5,514 bases of DNA from Tannerella sp. GTDB lineage: Bacteria; Bacteroidota; Bacteroidia; Bacteroidales; Tannerellaceae. Both the position numbers and the translations under genes were made by a program. Location: positions 1-5,514 of the forward strand of contig JAISJX010000207.1 in assembly GCA_031261145.1 (NCBI GenBank), written 5' to 3'. Of the stretch, positions 1-5,514 are shown in pieces. Within the stretch, counting starts at the first letter, position 1. Each line of letters begins with the position of its first letter. Below the pieces are notes generated by a model, which had not been told where the DNA came from, did no database searches, and was given only the letters and a program-made list of their open reading frames with translations.

Positions 1-1012
1 CTTCGTCGGTGATTTTCTTGTCCAACTCCCGCCGGTCTTCGTTGTACTGGTTGATATTTTCGCTTTTTTCACGGGCGCTTTTCATATCTTTCGCCAGCAG
101 CAATTCGACGGCTTCTTTGCCGTTCATCATTCGTCCCGAAGCATTGATACGGGGGCCAATTTTGAATACAATATCGCTGATAGTGATATCCTTACCGGCT
201 AATCCGCAGATATTGATAATTCCTTTCAGTCCCAAACTCGGATTACAGTTCAGTTGCTTCAGTCCGTAATAGGCCAGCACGCGGTTTTCGTCCGTAATCG
301 GCACAATATCAGATGCAATACTGACGGCTGTCAGTTCCAGCAGACCCTCTAATTGTGAAAAAGGAATACCGTTGCTTTGTGCGAAAGCCTGCATAAACTT
401 AAATCCGACGCCGCATCCGGACAGATGTTCGTACGGATAGACTGAATCAGTGCGTTTTGCATCCAGAACGGCAACCGCGTTGGGCAGTTCGTCGTCGGGC
501 ATGTGATGATCGCAAATGATAAAATCAATGCCTCTTTCGTTGGCATAATTAACTTTATCAATCGCTTTGATTCCGCAATCGAGCGCAATAATCAGCGTGA
601 TAGCGTTTTCGTGTGCGTAATCAATTCCTTTATAGGAAATTCCATACCCTTCGTCATAGCGGTCGGGGATGTAATAGTCCAGCGTGGATGAGTACGGACG
701 CAAAAATTTATACACTAACGACACCGCCGTGGTGCCGTCCACATCATAGTCTCCATAAACCAGGATTCGCTCTTTGTTTCCCAATGCTTTGTTAAGCCTA
801 TCTACCGCCTTTTGCATATCCGGCATCAGGTATGGGTCATATAAATCGCTCAAACTTGGTTTGAAGAATTTCTTGGCAACTTCAACAGAAACGATTCCGC
901 GCTGCACAAGTAAGAGGCAGATGACAGGATTGAGTCCCAACTCTGCTGCTAACATGTTCGCCTTGCGCGAATCTTCTTCCGTATGGGGCCGAATACTCCA
1001 TTTGTTTATCAT
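1..1012 (-). CDS. recJ: RecJ, single-stranded-DNA-specific 5'-3' exonuclease (N-terminal part; 3' end outside window)
   Basis: This is the first 337 residues of RecJ. RecJ degrades single-stranded DNA 5' to 3' in recombinational, mismatch and base-excision repair in the cytoplasm. The whole DHH phosphoesterase core is visible: motif I VYGDYDVDGTTA (residues 85-96), motif II ALDCGI (143-148), motif III CDHHMP (167-172), LSGCGVGFK (197-205), ASDIVPI (233-239) and GPRINASGRM (286-295). The metal-binding Asp and His residues expected in these motifs are present. The DHHA1 and OB-fold domains should lie beyond base 1; RecJ is usually about 570 residues in this group, so roughly 60% is seen. The start is the ATG at 1012-1010, giving MINKWSIRPH, a typical RecJ beginning. 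No Shine-Dalgarno sequence precedes it, only A-rich sequence. The frame has no stop or frameshift. It lies 202 bases after the DUF456 gene, so it may have its own promoter. The identification is secure. Confidence 0.96.
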   Translation of the reverse strand, partial: MINKWSIRPHTEEDSRKANMLAAELGLNPVICLLLVQRGIVSVEVAKKFFKPSLSDLYDPYLMPDMQKAVDRLNKALGNKERILVYGDYDVDGTTAVSLVYKFLRPYSSTLDYYIPDRYDEGYGISYKGIDYAHENAITLIIALDCGIKAIDKVNYANERGIDFIICDHHMPDDELPNAVAVLDAKRTDSVYPYEHLSGCGVGFKFMQAFAQSNGIPFSQLEGLLELTAVSIASDIVPITDENRVLAYYGLKQLNCNPSLGLKGIINICGLAGKDITISDIVFKIGPRINASGRMMNGKEAVELLLAKDMKSAREKSENINQYNEDRRELDKKITDE

Positions 1013-1143
1013 TATATATGTTTTTGTCTTTTTTCCAAGTAAATTAATTGTACCTAAATAAATACTGCTATGTTAGTAGCTGTAAGATTTGAATTGGTAA
1101 AGATACGGGTAATAAATGAGATATTCATGCAAGGACGCCCAAA

Positions 1144-1175
1144 TAAAAATATCTTTATGTATTTTTTTGGACAAA
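1144..1175 (-). promoter_or_regulatory. Candidate Bacteroidota-type promoter upstream of recJ
   Basis: On the minus strand a TTTG (1175-1172) is followed after exactly 20 bases by TATTTTTA (1151-1144). This fits the Bacteroidota housekeeping form TTTG, about 19-21 bases, TAnnTTTG, apart from the last base. Transcription from it would give a recJ leader of about 125 bases. A second possible -7 element, TATCTTTA, lies at 1105-1098, but its nearest TTG-like box is 23 bases upstream, which is too far. The region is very AT-rich, so chance matches are likely. The call rests on pattern and position only. Confidence 0.35.
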
Positions 1176-1190
1176 CGTATTTCTCTTATC

Positions 1191-1210
1191 CTTTTTTATA
1201 TTAAAAAAAG
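1191..1210 (-). terminator. Weak AT-rich hairpin just after the DUF456 gene; possible terminator
   Basis: An inverted repeat of 7 base pairs (one C-G pair plus six A-T pairs) with a 6-base loop starts 4 bases after the TAA stop of the DUF456 gene. In the minus-strand transcript it reads CTTTTTT, loop, AAAAAAG. The stem has almost no GC and no U-run follows it directly, so it is a poor intrinsic terminator. It may only mark the operon end or be AT-rich noise. Confidence 0.2.
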
Positions 1211-1214
1211 ATTA

Positions 1215-1712
1215 TTAGAAAAATGCTTGTATCAGCGCATGGATAAAGCAATAGAAAAACCAGAGGCAGACGGCAAATTTCAGAAAAGCGCCGAACAAAA
1301 ATCCGATAAATGACCCGAAGCCGACTTTGATAGCGTCGCTCATCTGTTTTTTCTCAAAGAGCGCTTCGCCGATTACCGTCCCGATAAACGGGCCAAGAAT
1401 GATTCCCCACGGCATGAAAAAGATACAACCGACCATAATCCCAATGAAGCAGCCCCACCGGCCCCATTTGCTGCCATGCCATTTCTTGACGCCCAATATG
1501 GGTATCAGATAGTCTGCTGCAACAGCTATTAGTGTGATTACAAGCCACCATATCAACTGGGAGGTGGTGAATTGCACCCGGTCGGTTAGATGGAGCAGGA
1601 GCAAACCGCTGTATGAAAGCGGTGGCCCTGGCAAAACGGGTGCAACACTTCCTATCAGCCCAAGTATCAGGCAGATGAAGGCTAATATAATGAGGATAAT
1701 ATCGAGAGTCAT
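1215..1712 (-). CDS. DUF456 family small integral membrane protein
   Basis: This is a complete 165-residue, very hydrophobic protein that matches the DUF456 family (PF04306), whose function is unknown. Family signatures visible are GSVAPVLPGPPLSYSGLLLL (residues 21-40), the DYLIPILGVKKWHGSKWGRWG stretch (67-87) and MPWGIILGPFIG (100-111). Likely membrane segments are about 4-26, 50-70, 86-103, 103-118 and 129-150. The pattern GxFIGxxxG occurs three times, at 87-95, 107-115 and 133-141, suggesting tightly packed helices. The ATG at 1712-1710 lies 12 bases after the fmt stop, so the gene is probably co-transcribed and perhaps translationally coupled with fmt. No Shine-Dalgarno sequence is evident. 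The TAA stop is at 1217-1215. Family membership is strongly supported by the motifs; I assign no biochemical role. Confidence 0.88.
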   Translation of the reverse strand: MTLDIILIILAFICLILGLIGSVAPVLPGPPLSYSGLLLLHLTDRVQFTTSQLIWWLVITLIAVAADYLIPILGVKKWHGSKWGRWGCFIGIMVGCIFFMPWGIILGPFIGTVIGEALFEKKQMSDAIKVGFGSFIGFLFGAFLKFAVCLWFFYCFIHALIQAFF

Positions 1713-1724
1713 CTGTTTGTCGGA

Positions 1725-2705
1725 TTATTTTACGTTTCCGGCCAATTGCTTGAATCCATTCAGGAAGTCTTTGATATCCAACCGTTTTTTTCCGGCAAGC
1801 TGAACGGACAGTAATTTTAAAAAGCCGTCTTTCACAGCGATTTCCAACTCGTTTTTGGCATTGGTACGGATCGTTCCGGCGGGCAACGTGTGCGATGCCG
1901 GGCGTACTTCCGAGCGAAAAATCTTCAATTGTTGCGGCGTTTCGTTCTCCGAATCGATTAGCTCAGTCCATGCGGCGGGGTAGGGGGAGAGTCCGCGGAT
2001 AAAGTTATAGATGGTTTCGGCGGGCTGTTGCCAGTCTATGCGGCAGGTTTCCTTGAATAATTTCGGGGCGGGGCAGAGCCGGATTTCGTCCTGATAGAGA
2101 GTATCCTGCGGAATAGCGTCCACCTGCCCGTCCTTTGACAACAGCAAATTGACGGTTTCGATGACTAACCGGGCGCCGGTCGTCATTAACGTATCGTGCA
2201 CAATACCGGCATCGTCGGTTTCGGCGATGGGAATGCGTTGTTGACGGATGATTTTGCCGGTGTCGATTTCGTGAGTCAGGAAAAAGGTTGTTACACCGGT
2301 TTCTTTTTCGCCGTTGATAATCGCCCAGTTAATCGGCGCGGCGCCACGATATTGGGGCAGTAGCGAGGCGTGCAGGTTGAACGTGCCGAATTTAGGCATA
2401 TCCCACACGACTTCGGGCAACATGCGGAATGCGACGACAATCTGAAGGTCGGCTCGCAATGCGCGAAGCTCGGTTAGAAATGATTCGTCTTTCAGTTTCT
2501 CCGGTTGCAACACAGGGATTCCCTGTTGTTGAGCATATTGTTTGACCGGACTGGCCTGTAGCACGCTGCCATGCCGTCCGACCGGTTTGTCCGGCATGGT
2601 TACCACGCCAACTACCGGATAATCCCCTTCGACTAACGCGCGTAAACTCTCTACGGCAAAGTCGGGCGTGCCCATATAGATGATTCGTAAGTCTTTTTTG
2701 TCCAT
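1725..2705 (-). CDS. fmt: Methionyl-tRNA formyltransferase
   Basis: This 326-residue cytoplasmic enzyme transfers a formyl group from 10-formyltetrahydrofolate to the methionine on initiator tRNA, allowing fMet initiation. Its length is close to the usual 310-330. The N-terminal formyltransferase fold starts with RIIYMGTPDFAVESL (residues 7-21). The catalytic Asn, His and Asp are at N110, H112 and D148, within FNLHASLLPQYRGAAPINW (109-127) and HEIDTGKII (145-153). The SLLPQYRG folate-site signature is intact. The C-terminal tRNA-binding domain starts near residue 212 with APKLFKETCRIDW, followed by FIRGLSPYPAAW (235-246) and LAGKKRLDIKDFLNG (303-317). The ATG at 2705-2703 puts the first beta strand at the expected distance; Met11 would cut into it. 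The gene lies 37 bases after the ClC gene and 12 bases before the DUF456 gene. No promoter or Shine-Dalgarno sequence is evident in the gap before it. Confidence 0.97.
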   Translation of the reverse strand: MDKKDLRIIYMGTPDFAVESLRALVEGDYPVVGVVTMPDKPVGRHGSVLQASPVKQYAQQQGIPVLQPEKLKDESFLTELRALRADLQIVVAFRMLPEVVWDMPKFGTFNLHASLLPQYRGAAPINWAIINGEKETGVTTFFLTHEIDTGKIIRQQRIPIAETDDAGIVHDTLMTTGARLVIETVNLLLSKDGQVDAIPQDTLYQDEIRLCPAPKLFKETCRIDWQQPAETIYNFIRGLSPYPAAWTELIDSENETPQQLKIFRSEVRPASHTLPAGTIRTNAKNELEIAVKDGFLKLLSVQLAGKKRLDIKDFLNGFKQLAGNVK

Positions 2706-2742
2706 TTGCTATATAACGTACCTAATGTTCAAATTATTGTTT

Positions 2743-4527
2743 TTATTCTGCCGAAAAGGTATCGACCAGCACTTCCCGGTATGAATTGAATATTTTTGAT
2801 TTTGAAACAAATCCGATGTACCGGCCTCCTTCATCGACTACCGGCAGATTCCAGGCTTTTGTGTCGTCAAACAATTGCATGATTTTCTCCATAGGCATGG
2901 TGTTCACTATTTTAGCCGGAGCGGATACCATGAACTTTGAAACATGGAAGCGTTCGTATAACTCCGGACGAAACATGATATTGCGAATATTATCGACCAT
3001 CACAATGCCTATCAGTACATTCCCTTTATTCACAACGGGAAAAATACTGCGCGAACTTTTGGCAATAGCGCTTTTTACGACCTCGCCCAGTGTCATGGTC
3101 GGACTAACGGTCAGGAAATCAGTTTCGATTACACTGTCAATATTCATCAGCGTCAGGACGGCTTTATCTTTGTGATGCGTCAGCAATTCACCTTTCTTCG
3201 CCAGACGCATGGAGTAAATACTGTGCGGCTCGAATGCGATAATCACCATGTAGGAACTGATGGAAACAATCATCAAGGGGAGAAACAGGTCGTATCCTCC
3301 TGTTAGTTCGGCGATTAGGAAAACGCCTGTCAGAGGCGCGTGCATGACGCCCGACATCACCCCGGCCATTCCCATCAGGGCGAAGTTCTTCTCCGGCAGG
3401 TACATAAACCAGCCGAAACGGTTGTTGGTATAGGCAAAAACGAAACCTGCAATACATCCTAAATAAAGGCTGGGAGCAAAAATTCCACCGCAACCGCCGC
3501 CTGCGTTGGTGGCGCTTGACGCAAATACCTTGGTTAGCAGGATTAAACCCAGGAAAATGACAATGCCCCAATCATTCTCACCCAGAAAAAGAAACGGGCT
3601 GTTTCCCATCAGTGACGAATATTGTCCGTTCAACAGCAATTCGATGGTATCATATCCTTCGCCGTAGAGTGGGGGAAAGAGGAATATCAAGATACTCAAC
3701 ATAGTGGAACCGAGCAGGAATCGTTGCCAATAACGGCCTAATTTGCGATAAACGCTTTCGATTTTGTTCATGGCCCGTGTGAAATAGAGCGAGAGCAAAC
3801 CGCAAAAAATGCCTAATAATAAGACGTATGGGATTCGACTGATGATAAAATCCTCTGTCATTGAGAATTTAAACATGGCTTCCGTACCGGTGAAGATGTA
3901 AGACATGGTGGCCGCAGTCACAGAGGAGATCAGGAGCGGCAGAACGGATGTCATCGTCAAATCGAGCATCAGCACTTCAATCACAAAGACCAATCCGGCT
4001 ATCGGAGCTTTAAAAATCCCGGAGATGGCGCCTGCCGCACCGCAACCGACCAATAACATCAGTGTTTTTTGTTCCATCCGGAACAGGCGTCCGAGGTTTG
4101 AACCGATCGCCGCTCCCGTCAGTACAATCGGAGCCTCTGCCCCGACCGAACCGCCGGCACCGATGGTTACCGAACTGGCTACGATCGAACTCCACATATT
4201 GTGCGGTTTGATACGGCTTTTTCGCTGCGAGATAGCGTACAGAATCTTGGTGACTCCGTGACCGATGTCGTCCCTCACGATGTACTTGACAAATAATCCC
4301 GACAGCAAAATCCCAATGATGGGGTAAACCAACAGTAAATAGTTTGCTCCGCTCTGAAAATTAGCGGTTAAAGCGTGTTGTATGATGTGAATTATTTGTT
4401 TCAACAAAAGCGCAGCCAAAGCGGTTGATATTCCGACCATAAAACTGATTATCAGGATAAACGTACGTTCTTTGATATGCTTTTCCCGCCACAGTAAAAA
4501 TTGATGAAATTTCCCTTCGTTTTCCAT
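2743..4527 (-). CDS. ClC-family chloride transporter or channel with C-terminal CBS domain pair
   Basis: This complete 594-residue protein moves Cl- or similar anions across the inner membrane. The ClC membrane domain covers about residues 20-445. Its anion-path motifs are GHGVT (89-93, in place of GSGIP), GAEAP (129-133, in place of GREGP, with gating glutamate E131), GIFAP (348-352, the GxFxP motif) and Y438, matching the pore tyrosine of E. coli ClcA. Spacing between these motifs follows ClcA closely. The internal 'proton' glutamate of exchangers falls at V185 in PIAGLVFVIEV (175-185), a channel-like substitution, so exchanger versus channel cannot be decided here. A cytoplasmic CBS pair follows (about 461-520 and 528-586). 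CBS1 ends in GIVMVDNIR, but CBS2 ends in GFVSKSKIF without the usual Asp, so nucleotide binding is uncertain. The ATG start at 4527-4525 is supported by a Shine-Dalgarno sequence 6 bases upstream. The gene begins 1 base after the sugar transferase stop. Confidence 0.94.
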   Translation of the reverse strand: MENEGKFHQFLLWREKHIKERTFILIISFMVGISTALAALLLKQIIHIIQHALTANFQSGANYLLLVYPIIGILLSGLFVKYIVRDDIGHGVTKILYAISQRKSRIKPHNMWSSIVASSVTIGAGGSVGAEAPIVLTGAAIGSNLGRLFRMEQKTLMLLVGCGAAGAISGIFKAPIAGLVFVIEVLMLDLTMTSVLPLLISSVTAATMSYIFTGTEAMFKFSMTEDFIISRIPYVLLLGIFCGLLSLYFTRAMNKIESVYRKLGRYWQRFLLGSTMLSILIFLFPPLYGEGYDTIELLLNGQYSSLMGNSPFLFLGENDWGIVIFLGLILLTKVFASSATNAGGGCGGIFAPSLYLGCIAGFVFAYTNNRFGWFMYLPEKNFALMGMAGVMSGVMHAPLTGVFLIAELTGGYDLFLPLMIVSISSYMVIIAFEPHSIYSMRLAKKGELLTHHKDKAVLTLMNIDSVIETDFLTVSPTMTLGEVVKSAIAKSSRSIFPVVNKGNVLIGIVMVDNIRNIMFRPELYERFHVSKFMVSAPAKIVNTMPMEKIMQLFDDTKAWNLPVVDEGGRYIGFVSKSKIFNSYREVLVDTFSAE

Positions 4528-4528
4528 T

Positions 4529-5514
4529 TTATACTCCTTTTCCGGTAAATACAGTCCTTATCGTGTAGATTAAAATAGTAATATCCAGCGTTAAAGACAT
4601 ATTTTCGTAATACATAATATCATAATCGAGGCGTTCAATCATTTTATCGACCGTCTCGGCATATCCGTACTTCACCATTCCCCACGACGTGATGCCCGGA
4701 CGGACATTGTGGAGCAGGTAGTAATAAGGCGCCTGTTTAACAATCTGCTCAATGTAATACCGTTGTTCGGGGCGCGGCCCGACTAACGACATTTCGCCCT
4801 TTAACACATTCCAGAACTGAGGAATTTCGTCTAACCGGTATTTCCGCAAATAACGTCCGAACGGGGTGACCCGCGGGTCATTTTTGTCGGTTAATAGCGA
4901 ACCCTGTTGCTCCGCATCGTTGTACATTGTCCGGAATTTAGAGATTGTAAACGGTTTACCTCTGTAACCGATACGTTCCTGTCTGAAAAATACCGGCCCT
5001 TCCGAACCCGCTTTTACGCGAATGGCGATGTAGGCGTATAAGGGCGAAAAAAGAATAATGACCAATGCCGATGCTACTTTATCTATCACATTTTTAATGT
5101 TTTTGGCCGCATCGGAAAAATTATTCGCCGTTACGTCGATAAGCGGAATACCGTGAATGGTTTTCACCCTGGCTCTTGAGAGCGGATTATTTTTTTCCAC
5201 CCAGATTTTAATCGGGCGTTTATAATGGTACAGTGAGTAGAGTATCCCGATGATTTCGTCATCGTGTGCCGACGGTTCCGGCGCCAGAACCAATTCGTCC
5301 ACAGTATATTCCGCCAGCAACTGCTGCAAATCTTCGATAGCGCCGAGCAATTCGCCTTTCGCCACGGCGGAGGCGCTTGCCCGGTTTACTTCCACAAAAC
5401 CTATCGGCCGGTATCCTAACTTTATCAGGTCGTTTTTTGCCCTGACTGCCTGCCTGCCTGCGCCAATCACCAATACATTCAACGCCCATTCACGACGTTG
5501 TATCTTGCGAAGCG
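4529..5514 (-). CDS. Polyprenyl-phosphate sugar-1-phosphate transferase (WcaJ/WbaP type), 5' end outside window
   Basis: This family transfers a sugar phosphate from a nucleotide sugar to undecaprenyl phosphate at the inner membrane, starting exopolysaccharide, capsule or O-antigen repeat units. The visible 327 residues hold two domains. First is a Rossmann-like CoA_binding_3-type domain, from VLVIGAGR (13-20) to about residue 130. Second is the bacterial sugar transferase domain (PF02397) from about 140 to the end. It has a re-entrant membrane helix with the Ser-Pro kink (156-157), FFRQERIG (175-182), KFRTM (192-196), the catalytic Asp-Glu of RLDEIPQFWN (228-229) and VGPRPE (244-249). A TTG at 5482-5480 could be read as a start, but the frame stays open to the edge and encodes LRKIQRREWA just before VLVIGAG. 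That is the usual linker from an N-terminal block of membrane helices, so the real start is upstream. The sugar donor cannot be told. Its TAA stop is 1 base before the ClC ATG. Confidence 0.93.
   Translation of the reverse strand, partial: LRKIQRREWALNVLVIGAGRQAVRAKNDLIKLGYRPIGFVEVNRASASAVAKGELLGAIEDLQQLLAEYTVDELVLAPEPSAHDDEIIGILYSLYHYKRPIKIWVEKNNPLSRARVKTIHGIPLIDVTANNFSDAAKNIKNVIDKVASALVIILFSPLYAYIAIRVKAGSEGPVFFRQERIGYRGKPFTISKFRTMYNDAEQQGSLLTDKNDPRVTPFGRYLRKYRLDEIPQFWNVLKGEMSLVGPRPEQRYYIEQIVKQAPYYYLLHNVRPGITSWGMVKYGYAETVDKMIERLDYDIMYYENMSLTLDITILIYTIRTVFTGKGV
4533..4540 (-). promoter_or_regulatory. Shine-Dalgarno site of the ClC gene, inside the end of the sugar transferase gene
   Basis: The minus strand reads AAAGGAGT, then TATAAA counting from the T after the site's shared end, and then the ClC ATG. 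GGAG is about 7 bases from the start codon, which is good spacing. The site overlaps the last codons (Gly-Lys-Gly-Val-stop) of the upstream transferase, which suggests coupled translation. It fixes the ClC start. It also stands out because the other visible starts here (recJ, DUF456, fmt) have no such site, as is common in Bacteroidota. Confidence 0.7.

Noticed and set aside
349..588. Short open frames on both strands within 1-1012
   Set aside because: All overlap the recJ frame, which carries every DHH motif and runs unbroken to the window edge.
1050..1057. The octamer GTACCTAA upstream of recJ, also found at 2718-2725 upstream of fmt
   Set aside because: Only eight bases are shared, the distances to the start codons differ, and flanking bases do not match; chance is a sufficient explanation.
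1067..1080. GCTA/TAGC inverted repeat in the recJ leader
   Set aside because: A 4-bp stem is too weak to call a regulatory structure.
1116..1313. Plus-strand 65-codon open frame spanning the recJ-DUF456 gap
   Set aside because: It runs into the DUF456 gene in antisense, is Lys/Ile-rich from AT-rich DNA and shows no domain or ribosome binding site.
2786..3175. Plus-strand open frame of 129 codons opposite the ClC CBS region
   Set aside because: It is antisense to a well-supported gene, its protein has no recognisable motifs, and it is explained by the codon pattern of the ClC gene.
3188..3571. Minus-strand open frame of 127 codons in another frame inside the ClC gene
   Set aside because: It is rich in Arg and low-complexity, lies wholly inside the conserved ClC frame and resembles no known protein.
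3905..4261. Plus-strand open frame of 118 codons opposite the ClC pore region
   Set aside because: It is antisense to the conserved pore motifs and is rich in Ala, Pro and Thr, as expected of a shadow frame.

Overview
The window is an ordinary chromosomal stretch, most likely from a Bacteroidota bacterium and probably a Bacteroidales member. Three things suggest this. The ClC, Fmt and DUF456 proteins have the wording I associate with that group, such as GHGVTKILYAI in the ClC and VVAFRMLPEVVW in Fmt. Most starts lack a Shine-Dalgarno sequence. The upstream region of recJ fits the Bacteroidota TTTG / TAnnTTTG promoter form. The species cannot be named from the sequence alone.

All five genes lie on the minus strand, so transcription runs from high to low coordinates. 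At 5514-4529 is the 3' part of a membrane-associated polyprenyl-phosphate sugar-1-phosphate transferase of the WcaJ/WbaP type. Its reading frame stays open to the window edge. One base later, at 4527-2743, is a complete ClC-family chloride transporter or channel with a C-terminal CBS pair, served by a clear Shine-Dalgarno sequence inside the end of the transferase gene. After 37 bases comes fmt (2705-1725), methionyl-tRNA formyltransferase. After 12 more bases comes a small DUF456 membrane protein (1712-1215). An AT-rich gap of 202 bases (1214-1013) holds a weak hairpin and a plausible promoter. It is followed by recJ (1012-1), of which the N-terminal 337 residues are visible.

The first four genes look like one transcription unit. 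They do not form an obvious pathway: envelope polysaccharide initiation, anion transport, initiator tRNA formylation and an unknown membrane protein. recJ may be transcribed separately or by read-through. I see no mobile element, CRISPR array, RNA gene or sign of horizontal transfer, and no new multi-gene system. The points most worth a second look are the residue substitutions in the ClC pore, the unseen true start of the sugar transferase, and the threefold glycine repeat in the DUF456 protein.
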